From positions 588,321 through 652,320 of the forward strand of contig CAVZTA010000006.1 in NCBI GenBank assembly GCA_963778025.1: DNA of 64,000 nt, in the 5' to 3' direction. Positions 17,712 through 26,784 of the stretch are shown one piece after another. The stretch's first letter is position 1. Every line of letters starts with the position of its first letter. A program made the position numbers and the translations under genes. Source of the stretch: CAVZTA01 sp963778025 (GTDB lineage Bacteria > Chloroflexota > Limnocylindria > Limnocylindrales > CSP1-4). The notes under the pieces were generated by a model, which searched no databases, was not told the origin of the DNA, and saw nothing but the letters and a program-made list of their open reading frames with translations.

Positions 17712-19685
17712 CTAGTGGATGACTGGCGGCGGAGGTGCGAACGGGAAACTGATGTACGCGACGTGAAGACGGCCCGGTCCATCCCTTCCGGGCCACGCGA
17801 GGACGAGATCCGCGCCCGACGTCGTCGTCGCAAGTCCCGGTGCGCCAGCGCTGCCCGTCGGATAGGTCAACTTGTCAGCGAACGCGCCGTTCGGGTTCGC
17901 CTGACCAAGGTCCGCCGTCGCCACGTACCCGAGGTTCAACGACTGGCCACCGTCCATCCCCGTCCACGCCACGTAGACGCGACCCGGATCGGACCCGAGC
18001 AACGCTGGGGTGTATCGCGACGATTGGCCCCACAAGGTCCACTTGCTGTCCCAGGAGTGTCCATCAGCGGAACTGATCAGGTTGATCGTCCCTTGTCCGT
18101 CGGTCCCGATCCACGCGACGTACAGCCGCCCGCCATATGTGCTGATCGCGGGGCCAAGCGACGTCGCCTCTGTTCCGATCCTGGTCGCTGGGGAACCCGG
18201 CGCCGCACCGTCGAGCGTGACGTACAGTCCGCCGTCGTTCCCGCGGTACGCGATGGCAAGCTGACCGTTGAACAGTGCGGCGGCCGGTCCGCTGGGGCTC
18301 GAGTCGCCGCCGCGAACGATCTTCGCGGCAAACGGATCGCCCGGGGTACCCGCGTACACATTCAGGTTGTGCCCGGGGTTCGTGCCCGTCCACACCGTCC
18401 AGACCGTGTTCCCGTCCGACGCGAGCGCGACGTGGTCGAGGGCGGTGTCATCGTGCGCGACGTGGTGGTCCGCGTCGTCGGAACGAGCGACGTTCACGCG
18501 GTGATTGCCCGATCCCGCCCAAGCGAGATACGCGTGCTCGGCGACGAACGTCCCGTTCACAGCCGCGACCGCAACACCGAACTCGGTGGTCTCCGTTCCG
18601 ACGGACGACTGGGTGAGTCGAGCCGGACCGACTTCGACCTCGGCCATCCGACCATCCGCGGACAGCGATCGGAGCTGCACGGTGAACGCGTCATCTGACG
18701 CGCTCCAGAGCTGCGGCGCTCCGTTCCGCTCATCGATGACGTCGACGAAGACGACGTTTCCAGCAGGGTCCAGTCGGTGGATCACGATGCCCGGCGGCGT
18801 CGGGTCGTACATGCCGTTCGCGCCCGGGTTGAACTTCGGACCGAGCCCGATGCCCCGATCCCAGCCATGTGAGCCGCGGTGCTCGACGAACCACGTGTTC
18901 GCCGCGGTCCTCGCGATCCCGAGGATCATGTTCGACGGCGAGAACGCCGCGCCGTAGCTGATGAGCGAGAGCCTCGACGGGGGATGTGTCAGATCGAACT
19001 CCGCCACGCACGGTGCCGTCGCGAAATCGGGCAGGTACTTCCAAACCGTCGCGGCGGCTGGAAGGGGACCCATCTGGACGGTCCATCCCGCCGGGATGCC
19101 CGGCGGAACCGCTTCGCTGGGCGGCCAGGCATCCGCCCATGGCGAGCGATAGCCGTGGATGTCGTGGCTCATCACACAGTACGGATCGCAGTACTCCGAG
19201 TCCGGGTTGCCGAAGGCAGGCCCCCAGGAGTGGTTGAAGCCGATGGCGTGTCCGAACTCGTGGGCCATGAACGAGTGGTCCCCACCGACATCGAGCTCAC
19301 ATGTCGAACCCCACCCGCCGGCGTCCGACGGCGGCGGACTGATGAACGCCACAGGAACGTCCGCGGGTCCGAAGGCGATCCCGTTCGCTTCAGCGGCGGC
19401 CTTCGCCGCCGTGATGACGGCGGCGCGGTTCGGATTCGTGGTCGATCCGTCGGGTTGGCGAGTGATCGACAACCCCGTCAGCTTTCCGACATCGACGAGC
19501 ATCGCCGGATCGAACGACATCTGCCCGAGCGTTGCGTCCCGCCAGAGCTGAGCGACGCTCCAGTGCCCGGGCGTCTCGGAAAACATCTGGACGAGCGTCG
19601 CGTCCGGGATCAAGGGTGGGATGGTCCAACCATCCGGCACCGTCTCCCACTCACACCTGATGATGACGGCTCGCTTCTTCTGCAC
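17712..19685 (-). CDS. Metzincin-type zinc metallopeptidase with a C-terminal beta-repeat region
   Basis: The zinc motif HEFGHAIGFNH (HExxHxxGxxH) near residue 155 and the Met-turn CVMSHD about 30 residues later define a metzincin peptidase. From about residue 380, five related segments of the type VYVAWTGMDGGQSLNLGY follow, probably a beta-propeller or sugar/protein-binding region. A GTG at 19685, preceded by GAGGAG at 6 bases, is chosen as start. From that start no signal peptide is visible (QKKRAVIIRCEWETVPDG), which is odd for a secreted peptidase. The gene stands alone and faces the phage-like module. Confidence 0.75.
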   Translation of the reverse strand: MQKKRAVIIRCEWETVPDGWTIPPLIPDATLVQMFSETPGHWSVAQLWRDATLGQMSFDPAMLVDVGKLTGLSITRQPDGSTTNPNRAAVITAAKAAAEANGIAFGPADVPVAFISPPPSDAGGWGSTCELDVGGDHSFMAHEFGHAIGFNHSWGPAFGNPDSEYCDPYCVMSHDIHGYRSPWADAWPPSEAVPPGIPAGWTVQMGPLPAAATVWKYLPDFATAPCVAEFDLTHPPSRLSLISYGAAFSPSNMILGIARTAANTWFVEHRGSHGWDRGIGLGPKFNPGANGMYDPTPPGIVIHRLDPAGNVVFVDVIDERNGAPQLWSASDDAFTVQLRSLSADGRMAEVEVGPARLTQSSVGTETTEFGVAVAAVNGTFVAEHAYLAWAGSGNHRVNVARSDDADHHVAHDDTALDHVALASDGNTVWTVWTGTNPGHNLNVYAGTPGDPFAAKIVRGGDSSPSGPAAALFNGQLAIAYRGNDGGLYVTLDGAAPGSPATRIGTEATSLGPAISTYGGRLYVAWIGTDGQGTINLISSADGHSWDSKWTLWGQSSRYTPALLGSDPGRVYVAWTGMDGGQSLNLGYVATADLGQANPNGAFADKLTYPTGSAGAPGLATTTSGADLVLAWPGRDGPGRLHVAYISFPFAPPPPVIH

Positions 19686-20163
19686 TGTGCACTCCTCGCT
19701 CGTGCATCGATCGCAAGACACTCGCACTTGACCGTCTGTGCGGCGTCGCGCTGGCCGTCATGCGGACGAACACCCCTCGGGGAGGCGTCTCAGAGGGCTC
19801 ACGGCGCTCCGGTCTCTCGCCGGATGGGCGGGCGGACGGACCATGTCGGCAGCGTTGAGTGGTACCGCATCGCGCTAGCACACCATGACCGGTTCGTGGT
19901 GATGCTAGGCAGCTCCCCATTCGGCAGCGCCGTGCGCCGCGTCCGTTAGGGTCGCTGGAGTCGAGCCCGGAGCCCGCTTGAACGCCATGCTCATCCACCG
20001 GCTATACGTTCGCCGGGTCCGGCGCAAACTGGTGACCTCGATCCATTAACAGCGACGGGGCGTTCAGTGGACCTGTAATGGAATGATTCCCGAGGGTGCA
20101 AGCCCTCTGGCTGCACGGGGACGACCGCTCGGTGTCGAGTATTCTTCGATGTATCTGTGGTAC
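19686..20163. other. Intergenic region between the divergent peptidase and GntR genes
   Basis: No protein or RNA gene is evident. It should hold two divergent promoters. Close to the GntR start is an imperfect palindrome, ATGTA-N7-TACAT (TGTATCTGTGGTACAT, about 20149-20166). It could be a self-regulation site, since FCD-type GntR proteins bind short AT-rich palindromes. A small hairpin GAGGG-N6-CCCTC lies near 20092. Confidence 0.4.
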
Positions 20164-20946
20164 ATGGAGAAGTTCGTGGCCGAGGGCAATGACGCCAGAA
20201 CGAAGAGTGAGGCCGCGTATCGCATCCTTCGCCGCGCGATTGTCAGCGGTGAAATCCGGGGTCAGGCGCCGATCGACGAATCAGACCTCATCCGGAACTA
20301 CGGGCTCGGGCGTACGCCGGTCCGCGAAGCGCTCAAGCGCCTCGCCCAAGAGCAGTTCCTCGTGTGGGGCTCTCATAGGACGCCGTATGTCCGTGACATC
20401 GGCGTTCAGGAGCTGACGCCGCTCTACAAGGCACGTGAGCTGCTCGAGGTCCCCTCTGCGCGGCTGGCCGCTGAGACCAGCACGAAACACGAACTCACTG
20501 TCCTCGACAACATCGCCGGCGGGTTGGAGGCAGCGTATGCGGCCAATGACGTGTACGAAGCGGTCGAACTCGACCACGAGTTCCACGGATCAGTCGCCGA
20601 CGGGACGCACAACCCGTTCCTCGCGCGCGCCGTCCGAACGCTCAACGAGGCCTCGCTCCGCCTGTGGTTCGTTGGGATCGAGCGGTTCCCGCGACCCCCG
20701 GGCAGCAATGACCACCGCGACATCGTGCAGGCGATCCGGTCACGCGATCCCGATGCCGCTGAGTCAGCCGTGCGCGCGCACATCGCCAACTCATTCGAGC
20801 GCCAGCTGATCCTCAACGGACTGGTGCCGTCCGCGTCGGCGCCCCATTGGGTGGCTACAGAAAATACCGCGAGTCAGTCCATCGCGCAGACGGCGGTGGG
20901 AGCAACATCAAGAGCGGGGTTGACGTCGAAGAAGCCGACGGGCTGA
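20164..20946 (+). CDS. GntR-family transcriptional regulator (FadR/FCD subfamily)
   Basis: The N-terminal winged helix is at about residues 12-70 (KSEAAYRILRRAIVSGEIRG, then GRTPVREALKRLAQEQF). A helical FCD ligand domain follows, with metal-ligand-like positions in LDHEFHGSV and AVRAHI. Such regulators usually repress a nearby catabolic operon and are released by a pathway metabolite. It sits beside an amine oxidase and a polyamine-type transporter and probably controls them (inference). Starts at 20083, 20149 and 20164 are possible and none has a clear ribosome binding site. Its last 70 bases overlap the convergent amine oxidase gene. Confidence 0.85.
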   Translation: MEKFVAEGNDARTKSEAAYRILRRAIVSGEIRGQAPIDESDLIRNYGLGRTPVREALKRLAQEQFLVWGSHRTPYVRDIGVQELTPLYKARELLEVPSARLAAETSTKHELTVLDNIAGGLEAAYAANDVYEAVELDHEFHGSVADGTHNPFLARAVRTLNEASLRLWFVGIERFPRPPGSNDHRDIVQAIRSRDPDAAESAVRAHIANSFERQLILNGLVPSASAPHWVATENTASQSIAQTAVGATSRAGLTSKKPTG

Positions 20947-22811
20947 AGCGAGAAGCCGACCCGTTCGATGGGCATGACCGGCCAATCCTCAGGCCTGGGC
21001 ACGTGGTGGGAGCCGAGCGTGTACCAGACGACGACATCGGTGTTCTCGATCGGCCGATCGGCGGCGGTCCATGCAGGTAGGCCATCGCCACCCGGATGCT
21101 GATTCGGATAGTCACCGGCCGGGAACCGTTCGTCGGCCGAATACGGGGTCACCCAAAGGTGCTTCGCAAGGAAGCCGGCCCGCCGCATCACATCGGAATC
21201 GGGGCTCGCGAACGGGAGGACGCTGCCATGCGGTTGGAGCCTGTACGCGACGGGCTGGCCGAGGCTGTTCGCCATATTCGGGTTCTCGATCAACCAATGA
21301 CGGCCGGACAGCGGGTTCGAGACGCGTTGCGCCTCGGATTCGGTCCGGAAGCGCGTTCTTCGTGTGGCAAACCCGGTGCCATAAGGGTTGTCGGGCCCTC
21401 GCGGGGCCGCCTCGGTGTTGACTTCCACGACACAGTTCTGCTCGCCGTCGATCGCGAGATCGAGCCGCATGCCGAAGAAGTGCTGGTGGTTGCTTGCCAG
21501 CGTGCCCGGCGCGATCACCGTTCCGAACTCGCTCGTCTCGCCGGGGCCGACGCCGTTGGTCAGCAGCACGCCCGTGAGTTTCACCTCGAACTCGATCGAG
21601 GCGTCTTGGTAGAAGTACCAGTAGAGGCCGTATTCGTAGTTGCCGGCCGTGAAGATCGAAGAAACCACTAGACGGCGGGATCGTCGGACCTCGGCATGCT
21701 CGAGCGTAGCGTCGTAATGCTTCCAAAGGAGGCTGTGATCCTCCTCGTGCATGCAGATGGCCTGCGGAATCTGGTAGGCGGTGCCGGCGCCGGTTACTAG
21801 CTCGACATCGAAATAGTGGATGACGCCAAGGCAATCGCAGCCGCGCTGCAGCGAGTTGGTCATCATGCCGACGCCGTACTCGCCGACATCGAAAGCGTTA
21901 CGCCACGCACGGCCCGGCCGAGGATCGCCGTACGGCACGACCAGCTCTCCGAGCGAGAGGCGGTGGGCAATGCTGCGAGATCGGCCGCCGTCGAGGTATT
22001 CGATGGCGTGGAGCACCAGACCCTCACGCGCCGTAAAGCCGACACGAAACTGCCACTTCTGCCAGTTCACGCGCCAGCCCTCGACGCTGAAGCTCACGCC
22101 ATCCGGCTGCGAGATGTTGATGGGCTGCAGGTCCGAGCGAAGCGGGGGCAGCTTCGCCGGAAGGTAGGCGCCGTTGCCGGGGGCGAGAGGCACGACGCCT
22201 AGGTCGTCGACCCGTATCACCTCCATCGAATCCATGTCCACGAAGGCGTGCAGCCCTTCAATCGGCTTCGCGTAGGGGTTATCGTCGGTCTCACTCCGAA
22301 AGAAGCACAACGAGTACATGACGCGCCGGTCGCGTAAACCTTCGGGTGCGAGGCCACCGATGCCCCATGGTTCGACGAGGACACGCTCCGGATCGGTCAC
22401 CCCGCGCCGGGCGAGTGCCGCAACGAACCGCGTATCGCGTCGCAGCACACGCTCGAATTCCAGGTACTCGTCCAGGTTGATCGGCGGACGGACGCCGGGG
22501 ACCTCGCGACGACCGACGACCGCACCATCAGTTACCGACACGATGAACTCAAACGTCGAGCGATTGACGGGCTCGCAAATCACGATGAAGGCCTCGCGAT
22601 TCGCGCCGGCGCCTGGCGTGAGATCGCGGAGTGCGGCCTTGGACGGTTCGTGGAGGCTCACCTCGATCACTCGGCCGCGATCGGACACGTATCCGCCTTC
22701 CCGGAGAATGCCGACGGCGGCTTCCATCTCGGCGCCTGTCAATGGATCGAGCGGATGGGGAACGGCCACGGGAGCCGTCGTGACGGCCGAACGTCCCTGG
22801 GGCTCCGCCAT
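20874..22811 (-). CDS. Copper-containing primary-amine oxidase
   Basis: The 645-residue protein is of full family length. The topaquinone precursor Tyr lies in TAGNYEYGLYW (about residue 392). The catalytic Asp lies in NAFDVGEYGVG (about 308), and the copper ligands are in NHQHFFG (about 442) with a late His in GSHHVPRPEDWP (about 601). The enzyme oxidises primary amines to aldehydes with release of ammonia and hydrogen peroxide. No signal peptide is seen, so it is probably cytoplasmic. It is divergent from a putrescine/spermidine-type transporter, which suggests that the imported amine is its substrate (inference). Confidence 0.92.
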   Translation of the reverse strand: MAEPQGRSAVTTAPVAVPHPLDPLTGAEMEAAVGILREGGYVSDRGRVIEVSLHEPSKAALRDLTPGAGANREAFIVICEPVNRSTFEFIVSVTDGAVVGRREVPGVRPPINLDEYLEFERVLRRDTRFVAALARRGVTDPERVLVEPWGIGGLAPEGLRDRRVMYSLCFFRSETDDNPYAKPIEGLHAFVDMDSMEVIRVDDLGVVPLAPGNGAYLPAKLPPLRSDLQPINISQPDGVSFSVEGWRVNWQKWQFRVGFTAREGLVLHAIEYLDGGRSRSIAHRLSLGELVVPYGDPRPGRAWRNAFDVGEYGVGMMTNSLQRGCDCLGVIHYFDVELVTGAGTAYQIPQAICMHEEDHSLLWKHYDATLEHAEVRRSRRLVVSSIFTAGNYEYGLYWYFYQDASIEFEVKLTGVLLTNGVGPGETSEFGTVIAPGTLASNHQHFFGMRLDLAIDGEQNCVVEVNTEAAPRGPDNPYGTGFATRRTRFRTESEAQRVSNPLSGRHWLIENPNMANSLGQPVAYRLQPHGSVLPFASPDSDVMRRAGFLAKHLWVTPYSADERFPAGDYPNQHPGGDGLPAWTAADRPIENTDVVVWYTLGSHHVPRPEDWPVMPIERVGFSLQPVGFFDVNPALDVAPTAVCAMD

Positions 22812-22831
22812 GACCTAGCCCTCCGCCATTG

Positions 22832-22872
22832 CGCGTACGATTGCCGTGCAGTTAATATATCAAGCGTACGCG
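22832..22872. promoter_or_regulatory. Nested palindromes between the amine oxidase and transporter genes, candidate GntR operator
   Basis: An 8-base inverted repeat (CGCGTACG at 22832-22839 and CGTACGCG at 22865-22872) flanks an AT-rich pseudo-palindrome, TTAATATATCAA (22852-22863). The AT-rich core stands out in this GC-rich DNA and could be both a -10 element and a binding site. It lies midway between the divergent starts at 22811 and 22952, the expected place for a shared operator. Confidence 0.5.
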
Positions 22873-22924
22873 GGCCGGTGGGGCGCCGCTTTGGTCGTTG
22901 CGGCAGGGCAGGTCCCGGTGAGGC

Positions 22925-22943
22925 CCTTCCGTTTGACGGAAGG
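22925..22943 (+). promoter_or_regulatory. Hairpin touching the ribosome binding site of the substrate-binding protein gene
   Basis: CCTTCCG, a 5-base loop TTTGA and CGGAAGG form a perfect 7-base stem. The right arm runs straight into the AGGAGGAGG ribosome binding site 8 bases before the GTG at 22952. It could reduce translation or stabilise the messenger's 5' end. Confidence 0.4.
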
Positions 22944-22951
22944 AGGAGGCA

Positions 22952-24103
22952 GTGCGCAGTCCTTGGACCCTGGCTCGCGTGGCGCGGGCTTCCGTCGTGC
23001 TCCTGCTCGTCGCGGCTTGCAGCCCCGCGAGCCCGGCCACCGCGCCGGCATCGGTTGCGAGCACCGCCCCATCGACCGCGCCGTCAACGGCGCCTTCGGC
23101 AGCAGCCGGCTCGCCGAGCACGAGTGGCGAGGCCGTCACTTTGAACGTCATCTTCTACTCGGGCGACGTCCACGACAATTACATGAAGGCCGTGGTCGAG
23201 CCGTACCAGACAGCCCATCCCAACGTCACGATCAACCTGATCGGCGCCGATAGCTCGGCCCAGATGCTTGCCCAGCTGAGGACCGAGAAGGCGAACCCCA
23301 CACTCGACGTCACGATGCAGGACCTCACGGTCGCCCAGGTTGGCTACAACGAGGGCCTCCTGCAGCCGTTGGATCCGTCCGTCGTAACGAACCTGGCCGA
23401 TCTAGACCCGCAGGCCAAGTTCACGAACAACCAGGGCGCCGGGGTAACGTTCAATTCATACGTCCTGGCTTATGACCCCACGCGGGTGACGCCGGCGCCA
23501 ACCTCGTGGAAGGACGTCCTCGATCCCAAGTTCAAGGGCCAGATCGGCACTTGGGCGACCCCCGACCTCGAGGGCCTGTTCCTGCTGATCGCGGTCGACA
23601 AGGCGCTGGGCGCCGACTACAAGACGTCGATCCAGCCGGCGCTGGACGCGCTGCATAAGGCCGCCGACAACATTCAGACCTTCACGCCGAACCCCGACGT
23701 CTACCCGCTGATCATCGCGGGTCAGATGATGATGGGCACGGCCTACAACGCCCGGGCCCAGCTCGCGCTGGATGGGGCCAACGGCAAGATGGCGATTGCC
23801 TCGCCGACGGAAGGCGTCATCTTTCAGATCAACCGCATCAACCTCGTGGCGGGCTCGAAGCACCCGGCAGAGGCGCAAGACTTCATCAACTATGCGCTCA
23901 GTCCCGAGGCCCAGGCGGCTTTCACAAAGATCATGTTCTACTCGCCGACGAACCCAAAGACGGCCCCCCTGCTGGCGCCCGAAATCCTCAATCGCACGGC
24001 ATCGGCGCCGGGCATCAACTACATCCCGGTGGACTGGGACTTTCTCATCCAGAACCGGGATCAGTGGGACCAGCAGTACCAGGCGCAGATCGTGAACCAC
24101 TGA
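22952..24103 (+). CDS. ABC transporter substrate-binding lipoprotein, spermidine/putrescine or related type
   Basis: A signal peptide with lipobox (VLLLVAACSP) directs lipidation at a Cys near residue 24, followed by a Ser/Thr/Ala/Pro linker. The mature part (VTLNVIFYSGDVHDNYMKAV and VTPAPTSWKDVLDPKFKGQIG) is of the PotD/iron-type family of extracellular solute-binding proteins. It would deliver its ligand to the permeases at 26785 and 27650. A nitrilase and the ATPase gene lie between them. GTG start with a strong AGGAGGAGG site. Confidence 0.88.
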   Translation: MRSPWTLARVARASVVLLLVAACSPASPATAPASVASTAPSTAPSTAPSAAAGSPSTSGEAVTLNVIFYSGDVHDNYMKAVVEPYQTAHPNVTINLIGADSSAQMLAQLRTEKANPTLDVTMQDLTVAQVGYNEGLLQPLDPSVVTNLADLDPQAKFTNNQGAGVTFNSYVLAYDPTRVTPAPTSWKDVLDPKFKGQIGTWATPDLEGLFLLIAVDKALGADYKTSIQPALDALHKAADNIQTFTPNPDVYPLIIAGQMMMGTAYNARAQLALDGANGKMAIASPTEGVIFQINRINLVAGSKHPAEAQDFINYALSPEAQAAFTKIMFYSPTNPKTAPLLAPEILNRTASAPGINYIPVDWDFLIQNRDQWDQQYQAQIVNH

Positions 24104-24174
24104 ATTTGCCAGCGCGAACGCCGCGGCCACCGTCCCCTTGGTCGGCCGTGGCGCGCCCTATTCGGAGGAAAGCT

Positions 24175-24990
24175 GTGCGCGCTGCTGTCATCCAGGTTTC
24201 GAGTCAGGCCGATAAGACGCGCAACACCGAGACCGCAACTCGGTTGATCCGGGAAGCCGCCTCGGCTGGCGCCGAGTTGACACTGCTGCCCGAGTACTGG
24301 ACCTATCAGGGACCCGAGGACGGTTACCTCGAAGCCGCCGAACCTATTCCCGGCCCAACGAGCGAGGCCTTATCCGACCTCGCCCGCGAGCTCGGGATCT
24401 TCATCCACGCCGGCAGCATGCCCGAGCAGGTGCCAGGCAACGAGCGCGCCTACAACACCTCCCTGCTCTTCGGACGCGACGGTCAGCAGCTCGCGCGCTA
24501 CCGCAAGATCCACCTCTTCGACGTCGACCTCCATGGCGAGGTCACCGAAAACGAGTCGCATACGATCGCCCCCGGCGAGGACGTCGTCACCGCGTCGGTG
24601 GATGGCTGGACTCTTGGTCTCTCCATCTGCTACGACCTGCGGTTTCCGGAGCTCTACCGCGAGCTGTCTGAGCGTGGGGCCGACATCCTCGTGATCCCGT
24701 CCGCGTTCACGATGTTCACGGGCAAAGACCACTGGGAAGTGCTCGTCCGCGCCCGCGCGATCGAGAACCTGTCGTACGTGCTGGCCGCCGGCCAGTACGG
24801 CCGCTACGAGGGGGGCACGAACTTCGGTCGCAGCCTGATCGTCGACCCGTGGGGCATCATTCTCGCCACGGTGCCGGACGGCGAGGGCTTCGCGCTCGCC
24901 GACCTCGACGCCGCGGCCGTCCAGCAATTCCGAAGCCAGCTGCCCGCGCTCCAGAACCGAAGGCTCGGCCGCGCGGCCATCCCAGCCTAG
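24175..24990 (+). CDS. Nitrilase-superfamily carbon-nitrogen hydrolase (amidase type)
   Basis: The catalytic triad is visible: Glu in LLPEYW (residue about 39), Lys in YRKIHLFDVD (about 111) and Cys in SICYDLRFPELYR (about 152). The length (271 residues) and the HLFDVD/CYDLRFPE motifs fit the Nit2/omega-amidase-like branch, which hydrolyses amides of dicarboxylic acids, although N-carbamoyl amine amidases are related. Inside an amine transport operon it could process an amide made from the imported compound (inference). The GTG at 24175 has GGAGGA 7 bases upstream; the earlier in-frame ATG overlaps the preceding gene. Confidence 0.88.
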   Translation: MRAAVIQVSSQADKTRNTETATRLIREAASAGAELTLLPEYWTYQGPEDGYLEAAEPIPGPTSEALSDLARELGIFIHAGSMPEQVPGNERAYNTSLLFGRDGQQLARYRKIHLFDVDLHGEVTENESHTIAPGEDVVTASVDGWTLGLSICYDLRFPELYRELSERGADILVIPSAFTMFTGKDHWEVLVRARAIENLSYVLAAGQYGRYEGGTNFGRSLIVDPWGIILATVPDGEGFALADLDAAAVQQFRSQLPALQNRRLGRAAIPA

Positions 24991-25004
24991 ATGGAAGGCC
25001 GGGC

Positions 25005-26099
25005 TTGACGGCCAACGAGGCTTCGCGGGAGCGAGGCCACCGGTTGCGGGTCCAAGAGCTGACCCGCGAGTTCGGGCCCGTCGTCGCAGTCGATCACGCC
25101 ACGCTCGATGTCCAGCCGGGCGAGTTCGTGGCGGTCCTCGGGCCTTCGGGCTGCGGCAAGACGACCTTGCTACGCATGATCGGCGGCTTGACGGAGCCCA
25201 CGGCCGGTGAGATCTGGCTCGACGAAGGGCGCATCGACGACCTGCAGCCAAACCAGCGATCGATGGGCTTCGTATTCCAGCACTACGCGCTCTTCCCCCA
25301 TCTGAACGTGGCCCGTAACGTGGCCTTCGGCCTCGAGATGCAGGGCGTGTCCCGCGACGAAGTCAAGCGCCGTGTCGACGACGCGCTCGGCGTCGTCCAA
25401 ATGCGCGATTACGGCCAACGCCGCGTGCGGCAGCTTTCGGGCGGCCAGCAGCAGCGAGTCGCCCTCGCTCGAGCCATCGTTACGGAGCCCAAGGTTCTCC
25501 TGCTTGACGAGCCGTTCTCGAACCTCGACGCGAAGCTCCGGACGGAACTGCGGACGGAGCTACGCGACCTCCAGCGCAAGCTCGGGATCACGACCGTATT
25601 CGTTACCCACGACCAAGCCGAGGCGATGACGCTTGCGGATCGCGTGATCGTGATGAACAGCGGCCGGGTCGTGCAGCAAGGCAGCAGTCAGTCGATCTTT
25701 GAGTCGCCGGCCGACTCCTTCGTTGCCGGATTCGTGGGGCGCGCGAACTTCTTCACAGGAACGCTCGTCTCCTCGCGGGAGGGGGTTGCGCGCGTGAACC
25801 TAGACGGGACGGAGATGATGGCCCGCGCGCCAAGAGTAGGCGCCTCTGGCGACGTGACCGTCATGGTCCGGCCACATCGGATCCGTGTGGCCAGCGGCCC
25901 CCCAGCGACGAGCGGGCTCGAGGGCAAGGTGCGCGACGTCCGTTTCCTTGGCGACCACCTCGAGGTAATCGTCGTCGTCGGATCGAGGGTCGTGGAGGTA
26001 TCGCTGGCGGACACCGCGGTCGGTCTCGAGCCCGGCGACGCGGTCGTGCTGAGTTGGGAACCCTTGGATGCCGTCGTCCTGGATGAGGAGGGAACATGA
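25005..26099 (+). CDS. ABC transporter ATP-binding protein, PotA-like
   Basis: Walker A GPSGCGKTT (about residue 45), signature LSGGQQQRVALARA (about 145) and Walker B VLLLDEPFSNLD are all intact, and a C-terminal TOBE domain follows (VMVRPHRIRVASG). It powers import by the two permeases downstream. A TTG at 25005 with GGAAGG 7 bases before it is the most likely start, because the earlier in-frame ATG lies inside the nitrilase gene. Its TGA overlaps the next start (ATGA). Confidence 0.92.
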   Translation: MTANEASRERGHRLRVQELTREFGPVVAVDHATLDVQPGEFVAVLGPSGCGKTTLLRMIGGLTEPTAGEIWLDEGRIDDLQPNQRSMGFVFQHYALFPHLNVARNVAFGLEMQGVSRDEVKRRVDDALGVVQMRDYGQRRVRQLSGGQQQRVALARAIVTEPKVLLLDEPFSNLDAKLRTELRTELRDLQRKLGITTVFVTHDQAEAMTLADRVIVMNSGRVVQQGSSQSIFESPADSFVAGFVGRANFFTGTLVSSREGVARVNLDGTEMMARAPRVGASGDVTVMVRPHRIRVASGPPATSGLEGKVRDVRFLGDHLEVIVVVGSRVVEVSLADTAVGLEPGDAVVLSWEPLDAVVLDEEGT

Positions 26100-26773
26100 A
26101 CGTCGCGATCAAAGTTGGACCGCAACCCAGCGACCTCGACGATGGCCTGCTCCAGCAGCTCAGGGAGCTGAGCGTGCCGACGCTGGGACACTACATCGAG
26201 AACGGCGCGCTCGATCCCGGGATCCGGGCGGCGGTGGTTCCCGCTCGCTTCGTCGGCCGGGCAGTCACCGTGCGGACAATCGCGCCCGATTCAGCGCTCG
26301 TGCACAAGGCCGTCGGGATGCTCAGCCCGGGCGATGTGCTCGTTATCGACATGGGTGGCGACACTCGACACGCGCCGGTCGGCGAGGTTGTGACCCTTGG
26401 TGCGAAGCTGCGCGGCGCGGCGGCGATCGTGATCGATGGACCGTGCACTGATGTGGTTGAGCTGGGCGTGCTCGGGCTGCCGGTGTTTTCGCGTGGGTCA
26501 TCATGCCTGACGACCAAGCTTCTGGGCATAGACGGAGGCGGGATCAACATCCCAGTGTCGTGCGGTGGCGTGTCGGTCAACCCTGGCGACATCGTCATAG
26601 GCGACGAAAACGGCGTGCTGGTCCTCGATCGCGAGGTGGCCCGGGAGTTGGCGCCGACTGCCCGGAAGGATGATCTCGAGGAGCCCGAGCTCCGCGACGC
26701 CTTACGGCACGGTGCAGTGCTGCCGGACGAGACGGGCGTGACAGCCATGCTGCACGAACGCTTTGGGATCTAA
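26096..26773 (+). CDS. RraA/HMG-aldolase family protein
   Basis: The 225-residue protein has the RraA fold pattern (VPTLGHYIENG, VGRAVTVRTIAPD, GDVLVIDMGGD, AAIVIDGPCTD, PGDIVIGDENGVLVLD). Family members include class II aldolases acting on 4-hydroxy-4-methyl-2-oxoglutarate and RNase E inhibitors. In aldolases the last helix carries an Arg-Asp pair. Here IDGPCTD has Thr in place of that Arg, so activity may differ. It lies between the ATPase and permease genes of an amine-type transporter, coupled by ATGA to the ATPase, so it belongs to the pathway. Confidence 0.85.
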   Translation: MNVAIKVGPQPSDLDDGLLQQLRELSVPTLGHYIENGALDPGIRAAVVPARFVGRAVTVRTIAPDSALVHKAVGMLSPGDVLVIDMGGDTRHAPVGEVVTLGAKLRGAAAIVIDGPCTDVVELGVLGLPVFSRGSSCLTTKLLGIDGGGINIPVSCGGVSVNPGDIVIGDENGVLVLDREVARELAPTARKDDLEEPELRDALRHGAVLPDETGVTAMLHERFGI

Positions 26774-26784
26774 GGGACCAGCGC

